In this document: in pieces, positions 25,013-33,282 of the stretch
Numbering within the stretch: position 1 is the first letter of the stretch
Layout of the letters: the number at the start of each line of letters is the position of its first letter
DNA from: Gemmatimonadota bacterium
GTDB lineage: Bacteria > GCA-2686955
Assembly: GCA_002686955.1 (NCBI GenBank)
Contig: NYZA01000258.1
Location: 1 to 63,422 of the forward strand
Reading direction: 5' to 3'
DNA: 63,422 nucleotides
Notes under the pieces: generated by a model
Told to the model about the DNA's origin: nothing
Databases searched by the model: none
Seen by the model: the letters and a program-made list of their open reading frames with translations, nothing else
Translations under genes and position numbers: made by a program

Positions 25013-27151
25013 TCAAATCAGAAGGCTGCCGACCTGATATACGACCAATGAGATCAGGTAGGCAACGGCAGTGAGCCCGCCAAACTGTAGCCAGGCCCAA
25101 CGCCATGAGCCTGCCTCGCGGCGCGTGACGGCCAGAGTCGCCATGCAAGGAGAAGAGATCAACAAAAAGAGCATCAACGACACTCCCGTAAGGGGTGAGT
25201 AGTCGCGCGCCAGCGTCTCGCGCAGTCCCTGCGACTCCTCATCGGTCTCACCCATGGCGTAGACGATACCCATCTGGGCAACAAATACCTCTTTCGCCGC
25301 GAAGGCGCCGATCATCGCAGTGCCCATCTTCCAATCGAATCCCAGCGGCGCGATCAGCGGCTCGATGGTTCGCCCGACCCGACCGGCGATGGAGAAGCGC
25401 AGGTCTTCCGCCGTGCGGGCGTTTTCGATCTCTTCATCAGAGAGGGTGATGGCTCCCGAGGCGATCTGGGCGTCGACATCGTATTCGGCACGGCTCGGAT
25501 AGGCCGTCGCGGCCCACATCAGAATCGATATGCCGAGGATGATCGTGCCGGCCTTGCGCAGATAGAGCCAGGAGCGCTCCCCCATCTTCATGAGCACCGC
25601 GCGTGCCGTCGGCACGCGATAAGGGGGCAGTTCCATGACAAAGGGCGCGTCTTCGCCCTTGAGCACCGAGCGTCGCAACACCAGCGCCAGAACCAGCGCG
25701 AGGGCGATGCCGAAAGCGTAGATCAGCCACAGAACCGGGGCGCGCCAAACCGGAGCGAAGAACGCGGGGATCAGCAGCATCCAGATCGGCAATCGGGCAC
25801 CGCACGACATGAGCGGTAGAACCAACATCGTCGTCAGTCGGTCGCGCTCGTTCTCAAGAGTGCGAGTCGCCATGATACCGGGAATTGAGCAGCCGAATCC
25901 GGTCATCATCGGTACGAAGCTCTTGCCGTGCAGTCCGAAACGGTGCATGATCCGGTCCATCAGGAAGGCCGCGCGCGCCATATAGCCTGTGTCTTCCAAG
26001 AGCGCCAGGCCGATGAATAGCAACAGAATATTCGGCAAGAAGATGATCACTCCGCCGACACCGCCGATCACACCATCGACCAGGAGCGACTCGAGCGGAG
26101 ATTCCGAGCCTTCCGGCCAGAAGCCGGTGATCGCCTCGCCCAGCCAGCCGAAGCCGGCATCGATCCAGTCCATCGGGATCGCCCCGAGGGTGAAGGTGAC
26201 CCAGAAGATCAGATACATCAACGCCGCGAAGATCGGCAGACCGAGAGCGCGATGGACCAAGATCTTGTCGACCGCATCGGAGACCGCCCGAGCGTCCTTT
26301 CGGGGCACCTCCCTGACCACCTCTCTCAGCAGCCCATCGACGAAACCGAAATAGCGCTCGGTGACGAAGAGAGCGACATCTTGACCGGTGCTCGACTCGA
26401 TCCATTTGCGTTGCCGCTGTGCTTCCTCGATCGCAGCACCACCCCAGTCTCCCTCCACCCCTTGCATCCGTTGCACGAACTCCTCTTCACCCATCATCAG
26501 CTTGGTAGCAACCCAATCTCGGCCGCCCGCCGCCCCGTGCATCGGCTCCATATGCCCGCGAATGGCGCCGATCGCCTTCTCCATCCGTTCCCCCAGGACC
26601 AGCCGTGGGCGTCGAACCGGAGAATCGGCCGCGGCGTGCACCGCATCGACCAATCGATCCACGCCGATCCCCCTGTGGCCGACAGTCTGCACGATCGGAA
26701 TGCCGAGCAGCTTCCGCATCTGACCGAGGTCGAGACGCAATCCGGTGCGCTCGGCTTCGTCCGACATGTTGAGGCAGAGCACCGGGTTCGCTCCGGTCTG
26801 CATCACCTGCGCCAGCAGCACCAAAGACCGCTTGAGCGACATCGAGTCGACCACCACGACCACCACATCGTGTCCCCCGTCGAGTAGCTCGTTCTGGGCG
26901 ATCCGTTCCTCTGGAGAGAAAGAGGTGAGGCTGTAGGTGCCGGGCAGATCCTGCACATTGAAATCGGTTCCCTTCGCAGTGAACCCACCCCAGCGCTTCT
27001 CCACGGTCACACCGGGGTAGTTGCCGACATGCTGATGGGCGCCGGTCAGCGAATTGAATATCGAAGTTTTTCCCGAGTTGGGATTGCCGGCGAGCGCAAC
27101 CCTGATTGTGCGAATGGTCACCTCTGGAATCGGTAGTCTTAGCTGTGACAT
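25013..27151 (-). CDS. feoB: Ferrous iron transport protein B
   Basis: A 712-residue inner-membrane Fe2+ transporter with an N-terminal G-protein domain: G1 GNPNSGKTS at 22-30, G2 T-containing VGNYPGVTVEK, G3 DLPGTYS, G4 NMSDEAER. A helical spacer follows (about 170-270), then eight or so membrane helices with the gate motifs (LPLMSCGARLP and SSPCMATLAV, each with a conserved cysteine). GTP hydrolysis gates Fe2+ entry. The gene sits 60 bases after the DtxR-FeoA gene; a run of seven T on the minus strand (27186-27180) lies in that gap, which might reduce read-through. I see no FeoA gene elsewhere, because FeoA is fused to the regulator. Confidence 0.96.
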   Translation of the reverse strand: MSQLRLPIPEVTIRTIRVALAGNPNSGKTSIFNSLTGAHQHVGNYPGVTVEKRWGGFTAKGTDFNVQDLPGTYSLTSFSPEERIAQNELLDGGHDVVVVVVDSMSLKRSLVLLAQVMQTGANPVLCLNMSDEAERTGLRLDLGQMRKLLGIPIVQTVGHRGIGVDRLVDAVHAAADSPVRRPRLVLGERMEKAIGAIRGHMEPMHGAAGGRDWVATKLMMGEEEFVQRMQGVEGDWGGAAIEEAQRQRKWIESSTGQDVALFVTERYFGFVDGLLREVVREVPRKDARAVSDAVDKILVHRALGLPIFAALMYLIFWVTFTLGAIPMDWIDAGFGWLGEAITGFWPEGSESPLESLLVDGVIGGVGGVIIFLPNILLLFIGLALLEDTGYMARAAFLMDRIMHRFGLHGKSFVPMMTGFGCSIPGIMATRTLENERDRLTTMLVLPLMSCGARLPIWMLLIPAFFAPVWRAPVLWLIYAFGIALALVLALVLRRSVLKGEDAPFVMELPPYRVPTARAVLMKMGERSWLYLRKAGTIILGISILMWAATAYPSRAEYDVDAQIASGAITLSDEEIENARTAEDLRFSIAGRVGRTIEPLIAPLGFDWKMGTAMIGAFAAKEVFVAQMGIVYAMGETDEESQGLRETLARDYSPLTGVSLMLFLLISSPCMATLAVTRREAGSWRWAWLQFGGLTAVAYLISLVVYQVGSLLI

Positions 27152-27211
27152 CGTTCGTTAGGCTCGTCTTCTATCGGACAAAAAAAGAGTGCTCGCTACC
27201 GCCGCCACATC

Positions 27212-27961
27212 TCATGTCGGCATGTCGACCAACACGGCCTCCGCCTCTTGCCGCCGGAGCGCCAGCTGGGTGCCGTCCAGCTTGATCCAGACCGGCTCGC
27301 CGGCCGGCGCTACACGCTCCAGCTCGACCTTCGCCTGCGGCAGAATCCCCATATCGAGAAGCCGCTGCCGGATCGCGCCTCGTGCGTTTACCTGGCTCAC
27401 CCTCGCGTGGTCTCCCGGGGTCAGATCAAAGATACTCATTGGTCCTCCGCTGTCTGAAATCGTGCTTCCCCACATCGAATCGCATTCGTCCGGACACGGT
27501 GGGGCGTCATCGTTCATGAGTGGGCATCTATGGAAACGGTCGAGGAAATCGGGAGCGCAGCTCGTGCACGCGCCGAGGAATTCGATCAACCTCACGAGCC
27601 GATCCATCCCCTCGTCGGAGAGGCAGTGCTCCATCGCGCAGGCATCCCGCTCGGCCTCCTCGCTCGGCATCTTGAGGATGCTCTCGAAGAAACGTGTCAA
27701 CACCCGATGCCGGGAGTACACTCGCCGTGCCTGCTCCTCCCCCTCGGGTGTGAGGGTGACGTACTCGCGACGCAGGTACTTCACCAACCCCATGTCGGCC
27801 AAGCGCTTGAGTGCCGGCGAGACGGAGCCGGCCTTGACGTCCCGCGCCTTGGCGATATCGCGCACGCGAGCGATCGGTTGCTCCTGGAGTAACTGGTAGA
27901 TAGTCTCCAAGTAGTCTTCCAGGGCGCTCGTCAGGTTGCGTTGTTCGACTTGTTGGGTCAT
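27212..27961 (-). CDS. DtxR-family iron-dependent regulator fused to FeoA
   Basis: A 249-residue fusion. Residues 8-125 form a DtxR/IdeR/MntR-type winged-helix and dimer domain; metal ligands C108, E111 and H112 (ACAMEH) match the DtxR C102-E105-H106 site, with H85 a candidate for the ancillary site. A Cys-rich linker follows (C132, C135, C146, C156, C160). Residues 175-248 (MSIFDLTPGDHARVSQV, RQRLLDMGILPQAKVELERV) form a FeoA SH3-like domain. The protein could therefore both sense iron and act on FeoB. It heads the feo operon. A TAGAT...ATCTA repeat at 27986-27997, across the divergent GH92 start codon, is a candidate autoregulatory site. Confidence 0.9.
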   Translation of the reverse strand: MTQQVEQRNLTSALEDYLETIYQLLQEQPIARVRDIAKARDVKAGSVSPALKRLADMGLVKYLRREYVTLTPEGEEQARRVYSRHRVLTRFFESILKMPSEEAERDACAMEHCLSDEGMDRLVRLIEFLGACTSCAPDFLDRFHRCPLMNDDAPPCPDECDSMWGSTISDSGGPMSIFDLTPGDHARVSQVNARGAIRQRLLDMGILPQAKVELERVAPAGEPVWIKLDGTQLALRRQEAEAVLVDMPT

Positions 27962-27988
27962 CGGAGGCTCGCTTCGAGATCTTGTTAG

Positions 27989-30274
27989 ATGAATCTACGG
28001 AATTCAGTCGCCGCTGTCCATGCCTTTCTACGCCGGCCTCCAAGAACGGCGACCGCCATAGTTTTTCTTGCCCTCACGGCTCTCTCTGCCAGTGCGCTGT
28101 CGTCTAAGCCTGGCGATCCTCTCGACGAGGTGAATCCCCTGATCGGCACCGGCGGTCGGGGCTTCGGCATCGGCTCCGTCCCCCCCGGGGCACAGGTGCC
28201 TTTCGGCCTGGTGCGCCTCTCCCCCGATACCGCGCTCGACGGTCTCAACATCCCGTGGCGGCACACCGGCGGCTATCACTATCGCGACACGCATATTCGC
28301 TACTTCTCGCATCTGCATATGGTCGGCGCGGGCACGCTCGACGCGGGAAATATCGGCGTCATGCCGGTGACCTCGATCGCCGACGAGATCGTCGTAGGTT
28401 ACGGCTACAGGTCGCGCTTCGCGCACGCCTCCGAGTCGGCCTCACCCGGCTGGTACCGCGTCACTCTTCTCGATTCGGGCATCGACGCGGAGCTCACGGC
28501 AACAAAAGACGTTGGCCTGCACCGCTACAGTTTCACCCCTACCGACACCGCTATCGTCCTGATCGACCTCTTCGCCGCGCTAGGATTCGGCGCGATACGT
28601 GACGCACGAATCGAGATCGATGCGGCTCGGCGCGAGGTGAGTGGGTGGGTTGAGAACGCCGGCGACTACTCGGTACGCTTCGGTGGCTACATCATCCACT
28701 TCGTCGGTCGTTTCAATCGGAGCTTCGAAGGCGTAGGGACCTGGACTGATGGCGTGCTGTCCCCGGGTTCGATTCATGCCGAGGGACGCAAGATCGGCGT
28801 CTATTTCGACTTCGGGAGGGCGGGGGACGATCCCGTAGAGCTGGCTCTTGCGCTCAGCCTGATCGACGAGACTCAGGCGCGCGTCAATCTGGCGCGTCAG
28901 GTCGGGCGACGCGGCTTCGACGAGGTGCGTTCCACGGCCCAATCGCGTTGGCGTGAGGCGCTCAGCCGCATCGAGATCGAGGGAGGGACGCCGGAGCAGC
29001 GTACGATCTTCCTCACCGCGCTCTACCACGCGCAGTTGGCGCCCACCGAGCTCAGCGAATCGGGGGGACGCTATTTCGGGTTCGATGGCCAGGTCCATGA
29101 CGCGGAGGACTGGACCTACCACAGCGATCTTTCGCTATGGGACACCTTCAGAACGCTACACCCGCTCTTGGTCCTGATCGCGCCCGAGCGACAGCGCGAC
29201 ATCGTTCGCTCGATGGTGGCGATGTACGAACAGGGAGGAGATCTGCCCAAGTGGGCCTTCATGACCGGCTACACCGGCGGCATGATCGGATCCCACTCCG
29301 ATGTGGTGATCGCCGACACTTATCTCAAGGGGATCACCGACTTCGACGTCGCGCTCGCATATCAGGGGATGCGCGAACATGCGATGGGGCCGCGTCCGAA
29401 CGCGGGCCGCGGGGGGATCGAGCACTATATCGAGCTGGGCTACTGCCCGAACGATCTGGTGAGCGCTGGGACCTCGCGAACCTGCGAGTTCGCTTACGAC
29501 GACTGGGCGATCGCGAACCTCGCCGAAGCGTTGGGCGAACAGTCGGACCGCGACCTCTTCATGACGCGTTCGCTGAGCTACCGCAACGTATGGGATCCTG
29601 AGACCCGCTTCTTCCGAGGGCGCAACGCCGATGGATCGTGGGTCGAGCCGCTCCTGCCGACCTGGGTCTTCGACGAGCAGTTCATCGAGGGGGACGCCTG
29701 GCAATGGCGCTGGTTCGCGCCACACGACGCGGCGGGACTAATCGAGCTCTTCGGATCGAATGACGCGTTCGTGAGTCAACTGCGTCGCTTCTTCAGCCGC
29801 TCGACGCGACGCCCCGACACCTTGCTGCCCGACCCGTACTACTGGCATGGCAATGAACCCGATATCCACGCCGCCTATCTCTTCAACGACGCCGGCCGCC
29901 CCGATCTGACGCAGAAATGGGTGCGCTGGATCATGAAGACCCGATATGGGGACGGGGCCGCGGGACTCGATGGAAACGACGACTACGGAACACTCTCGGC
30001 CTGGTACATCTTTTCGGCGATGGGGCTCTATCCGCTGGCCGGATCGACGCGCTATTGGATCGGCAGCCCGATCTTCGACGGAGTCACCGTCCATCTGGGG
30101 GACGGAGAGCTGCGAATCGTCGCCCACGACGCTGGACCGGGACGCTACTACATTCAAGACGCCCGAATCGATGACGTACCTCTCGACGCGCCCTTCATCG
30201 ACCATGGCCAAATCGCGGAGGGGGCGACGCTGGAGTTTTGGATGGGGGACCAGCCTTCGGGCTGGGGACGCTGA
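27989..30274 (+). CDS. GH92 alpha-1,2-mannosidase
   Basis: A 761-residue exported glycosidase. The leader has a hydrophobic segment at residues 21-37. The mature start VNPLIGTGGRGFGIGSVPPGAQVPFGLVRLSPDT is the GH92 opening block. Later blocks are HTGGYHYRDTHIRYFSHLHMVG, WTYHSDLSLWDTFRTLHPLL, MTGYTGGMIGSHSDVVIAD and EPDIHAAYLFNDAGRP with GNDDYGTLSAWYIFSAMGLYP. GH92 enzymes are calcium-dependent exo-mannosidases that trim alpha-mannosides (alpha-1,2 most often) from N-glycans and similar glycans. It is divergent from the feo operon and 3 bases from the following TTG-start gene. Confidence 0.92.
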   Translation: MNLRNSVAAVHAFLRRPPRTATAIVFLALTALSASALSSKPGDPLDEVNPLIGTGGRGFGIGSVPPGAQVPFGLVRLSPDTALDGLNIPWRHTGGYHYRDTHIRYFSHLHMVGAGTLDAGNIGVMPVTSIADEIVVGYGYRSRFAHASESASPGWYRVTLLDSGIDAELTATKDVGLHRYSFTPTDTAIVLIDLFAALGFGAIRDARIEIDAARREVSGWVENAGDYSVRFGGYIIHFVGRFNRSFEGVGTWTDGVLSPGSIHAEGRKIGVYFDFGRAGDDPVELALALSLIDETQARVNLARQVGRRGFDEVRSTAQSRWREALSRIEIEGGTPEQRTIFLTALYHAQLAPTELSESGGRYFGFDGQVHDAEDWTYHSDLSLWDTFRTLHPLLVLIAPERQRDIVRSMVAMYEQGGDLPKWAFMTGYTGGMIGSHSDVVIADTYLKGITDFDVALAYQGMREHAMGPRPNAGRGGIEHYIELGYCPNDLVSAGTSRTCEFAYDDWAIANLAEALGEQSDRDLFMTRSLSYRNVWDPETRFFRGRNADGSWVEPLLPTWVFDEQFIEGDAWQWRWFAPHDAAGLIELFGSNDAFVSQLRRFFSRSTRRPDTLLPDPYYWHGNEPDIHAAYLFNDAGRPDLTQKWVRWIMKTRYGDGAAGLDGNDDYGTLSAWYIFSAMGLYPLAGSTRYWIGSPIFDGVTVHLGDGELRIVAHDAGPGRYYIQDARIDDVPLDAPFIDHGQIAEGATLEFWMGDQPSGWGR

Positions 30275-30277
30275 GCC

Positions 30278-31240
30278 TTGTCGAAGAAGCTCGAAAAGGC
30301 GCTCGAAGAGGTTCGAGAGTTGCGCGCCGATCCGCGCGCGGAAGGAGCTTTGGAGAGGTTCCGTGCGATCTTGGCGACGGCGCCGTCGCACGCCGTAGCT
30401 GCGGCCGCACGGCTGGCGGCCGAGGCCGAGCTTGGCTCTTTGGAGGACGATCTCGCAGCGGCCTTCAAACGTCTCGTGCCGCAGGGGGCCAAGAGTGATC
30501 CCGGTTGCGCCGCGAAGGCGGCCATCGCGGACGCCCTCTACCGCCTCGACCGCGGCCGCGAATCGGTGCACCGGCGGGGAGTCCGGATGCGTCAGATGGA
30601 ACCGGTGTGGGGGGGACAGGCCGACACCGCCGCAGAGCTTCGAGCCATCTGCGCCCTGGGTTTGGTGCGCATGAACCACCCTGACGCCATGGGAGAGCTG
30701 GCGGAGCTCTTGGCCGATACCGATACTGGTGCGCGAATCGCAGCCGCCCGGGCTTTTGCCTACGCCGAGGACCCGGTTGGAGGATCGGTTCTGCGGCACA
30801 AGCTCTTGTTGGGGGACGAAGAGACGGCGGTGATTTCGGAGTGTATGCGCGCCATGCTGCGCCTGTCTCCGGCCGCCGCCCTCGATCTGGCCGGACGCCT
30901 GCTCCGTCGCTCCGAGACGGAGCGCTCCGAAGCGGTAGCGCTCGCTCTCGGCGAATCCCACGATCCGGCCGCGGTCGAGCTCCTGATCGCCTGGGCGGGT
31001 GAGGCGGGAGCACCGCGCGATGTCGCTCTGCTCGCGTTGGCCACGGCGCGCACCGATGCAGCCTTCGACCACCTCTTCGCCATGGTGGCGAGCGCCGACG
31101 GCCCCAGCGCGCGGGAAGCGATCGATGCGTTGGCGATCCATCGACACGATGAGGCGCTGATGGACCGCCTTCGGCGGGTCGCCGCGGATCGCGACGATGT
31201 CGATCTTCGAGGGGCGCTCGCAAAGGCGCTCAGGCGATAG
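30278..31240 (+). CDS. HEAT-repeat protein
   Basis: A 320-residue protein, alpha-helical throughout, of HEAT/Armadillo-like repeats (HPDAMGELAELLADTDTGARIAAARAFAYAED, followed by DPAAVELLIAW and DAAFDHLFAMVASAD). No signal peptide, so probably cytoplasmic. Such repeats bind proteins or peptides; no enzyme motif is visible. The start is a TTG at 30278, three bases after the GH92 stop, so it is probably translated together with it. I found no better start. Confidence 0.7.
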   Translation: MSKKLEKALEEVRELRADPRAEGALERFRAILATAPSHAVAAAARLAAEAELGSLEDDLAAAFKRLVPQGAKSDPGCAAKAAIADALYRLDRGRESVHRRGVRMRQMEPVWGGQADTAAELRAICALGLVRMNHPDAMGELAELLADTDTGARIAAARAFAYAEDPVGGSVLRHKLLLGDEETAVISECMRAMLRLSPAAALDLAGRLLRRSETERSEAVALALGESHDPAAVELLIAWAGEAGAPRDVALLALATARTDAAFDHLFAMVASADGPSAREAIDALAIHRHDEALMDRLRRVAADRDDVDLRGALAKALRR

Positions 31241-31649
31241 GGGCCGCCGCATCGCGCGAGACCGCCGCGACACGGATTGGAACCGCGACCAGCCGGCGAA
31301 GCGCGGATTCGACCCGATCCCGGCGCCGAATCGCTCGAATCCTCCGAGCCTCCTCCCAGATCTGAAAGTTGAAACGTGTGTGGTGGGCGACCTCTAGTCG
31401 GGAGATCGTGCTGTGGGGTAGGCAAGTGATGGAGTGCATGATGTCCGTCCGGTTGGCTGGAGCCCGATCCGGCTCCGAGGGCCGCCCTTCTCGCGCCCGA
31501 TCTGGTGCGCTCGAAATGGGCGTCTACCCGCATTCATGGGACGGGTGCGGCCTGTGTTACATCGATCCCTGAGTCGCCCGGCGATAAAAGGAGCGGTGGC
31601 AGCTGCCGATAGTAGATTCATGGGCGCGCGGCGGACGGAGGATGACGCA
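31241..31649. other. 409-base intergenic region
   Basis: This holds the promoter of the receiver gene. The only clear signal is the GGAGG ribosome site at 31637-31641, eight bases from the start codon. A minus-strand open frame at 31230-31439 contains IWEEARRIR and similar stretches but matches no family I know, and I do not call it a gene. Confidence 0.5.
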
Positions 31650-32048
31650 ATGACGGAACGCGACATCACAGTGCTGATCGTGGACGATGCTCCAGAGGCG
31701 CTCAAAAACCTCCGCGCTCTTCTGCGGGCTCTTGGCTACGCTCGGGTGGAGGTAGCGAACAGCGTCAAGATTGCGCAAGGCATTGTCAACCAACAAAATA
31801 TAGATGTGGTCCTCTGCGATATGAAGATGCCAGGAGCCGACGGTCTGGCCTTTCTGCAGGGATTACGCTCGGATCCCCGATTCGCGAAGCTCCCCTTCGT
31901 GATGGTCTCCGCACAGGCAGCGAAGCAACCCGTCGTGGCCGCACTGAAAGCGGGGGCCGATGCGTATGTCCTCAAGCCGGCCTCGCCAGAGGTGATCGAC
32001 GCAAAGATACAGAGCGTACTCATTCCCACCTCGGAGTCGACGGCCTGA
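31650..32048 (+). CDS. Stand-alone response-regulator receiver (CheY-like)
   Basis: A 132-residue single receiver domain: LIVDDAPEALKNL with the acidic pair D11-D12, the phosphorylated aspartate in LCDMKMPGADG (D54 or so), a Ser in MVSAQA (switch residue) and Lys in YVLKPAS. No output domain. Such proteins relay phosphate or bind motors and partners, as CheY does. The start is the ATG at 31650, fixed by GGAGG eight bases before; upstream in-frame ATG codons have no site. No kinase gene lies in the window; the closest signalling gene is the GAF-SpoIIE phosphatase at 47607. Its last 29 bases overlap the convergent MFS gene. Confidence 0.88.
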   Translation: MTERDITVLIVDDAPEALKNLRALLRALGYARVEVANSVKIAQGIVNQQNIDVVLCDMKMPGADGLAFLQGLRSDPRFAKLPFVMVSAQAAKQPVVAALKAGADAYVLKPASPEVIDAKIQSVLIPTSESTA

Positions 32049-33186
32049 TACCGGGTCGGGTAGACGTCAGCGCAGTCACGCAGAGACCGCCGAGCAGAAA
32101 TGCGATGCTCAACACGAAGGGAGCGGCCAGCGATAGGGTGAGCGCCGCGAGCCCACCGCCCAGCAGAGGCAGAGTCGAGCTTCCCGCGCCCAGAAGTGTC
32201 TCGTGGAGCCCGGCACAGCGGCCCCGTTCGTGGGAGCGATCGAGACTCTGGTGCAGTGAGGCGTGATAAGCCAAACCTGTCGCGGCGCCCAAAGGTAACA
32301 GGACCACCAAGCGCAGCAGCGATCCCGACATCAGCAGAAAAAGCATCAGCGCCAGGGTGGCCATGGCGAGCGATAGGAGCAATGTTCCCCGCTTCGGCCT
32401 CGGATGCACGAGCGCGACGGCGGCGAAGGTGAGCGTCTGAACCAGCAAGACCGCCCCAAAGATGAGCCCGAATTCGGATGGGCCGGAGCCGAGATCGATC
32501 AGGTATGCCGGAGCATGCATGTTGAATGTCCCCACCACACCATAGGCCAGCGCGTTGGTCATCCAGGCGAGTCGCAGCAGCGTGTCGGCTTGGCTGGGGG
32601 AGCTCGTCGATGTCCCGTCGGACAAGGCCGGGCGCACGGTCAGCGCGCGGCGCTCCGGGTCGGTGGACAAAAGGGCGAAGGTCGCCAGAACCGGCAGTCC
32701 GGCGAGCATCAGAACGAAGTCCGGCGCAAAGGTCTCCGCGAGCACGCCGCCGAGCACGATCCCAGTCCCCTTTCCGAGGCTCCACGCGACATTGAAGATC
32801 CCCAGGGTTTTGGGCAGCTGGCAGGGCTCGCTTCGATCGGAAAGCGTTGCCTGGATCGGGGACCAAAAACACCCCAGTGCAATCCCCAGAAAGGGTATCG
32901 TTGCCGCAAGGCTGAGTAGAGTGGAGACCTGGGACAGAATCAGGCTGCCGGCCACGAAAAGGGCACAGCCGGCGCGCGCCAGGGTGAGCCTGGGAATCCG
33001 GTCCGATAGGCGCCCGCCCAGAGCCGCGGCGCACATGTAGGTACCGGCGTAGAGAGTGGGAAGGGCTCCCAGAGCAACCGGCCCCGCGCCGAGCTCCAAG
33101 GCTCGAAAGGGCAGCGCGGCAAAGACAAAGTAGAGACCCGCGTCGGTCAGGAGGGCCGCCCAATGGAGGCGAAAAGAGGAGCGCAC
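32020..33186 (-). CDS. MFS transporter
   Basis: A 388-residue membrane protein with about 12 hydrophobic helices. The MFS loop 2-3 motif is GGRLSDRIPRLTLARAG. An amphipathic loop (around residue 185-205, TSTSSPSQ) separates the two six-helix bundles. The substrate cannot be inferred; short MFS proteins of this kind often export drugs or small metabolites. It is 96 bases downstream of the phosphodiesterase-like gene and overlaps the receiver gene at its 3' end by 29 bases. Confidence 0.85.
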   Translation of the reverse strand: MRSSFRLHWAALLTDAGLYFVFAALPFRALELGAGPVALGALPTLYAGTYMCAAALGGRLSDRIPRLTLARAGCALFVAGSLILSQVSTLLSLAATIPFLGIALGCFWSPIQATLSDRSEPCQLPKTLGIFNVAWSLGKGTGIVLGGVLAETFAPDFVLMLAGLPVLATFALLSTDPERRALTVRPALSDGTSTSSPSQADTLLRLAWMTNALAYGVVGTFNMHAPAYLIDLGSGPSEFGLIFGAVLLVQTLTFAAVALVHPRPKRGTLLLSLAMATLALMLFLLMSGSLLRLVVLLPLGAATGLAYHASLHQSLDRSHERGRCAGLHETLLGAGSSTLPLLGGGLAALTLSLAAPFVLSIAFLLGGLCVTALTSTRPGIRPSTPRWE

Positions 33187-33282
33187 GTTGTGATTGTATC
33201 TGTGTCGGTTCAGCCGGCGCCAATCGGCGCGACGGTCATCGATTCCGGCGCTCGAACCGTTGGTGTACGCGCGAACGCCATG

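Noticed and set aside
31230-31439. Minus-strand 69-codon frame
   Set aside because: No family match, no ribosome site, and it falls in a promoter region.
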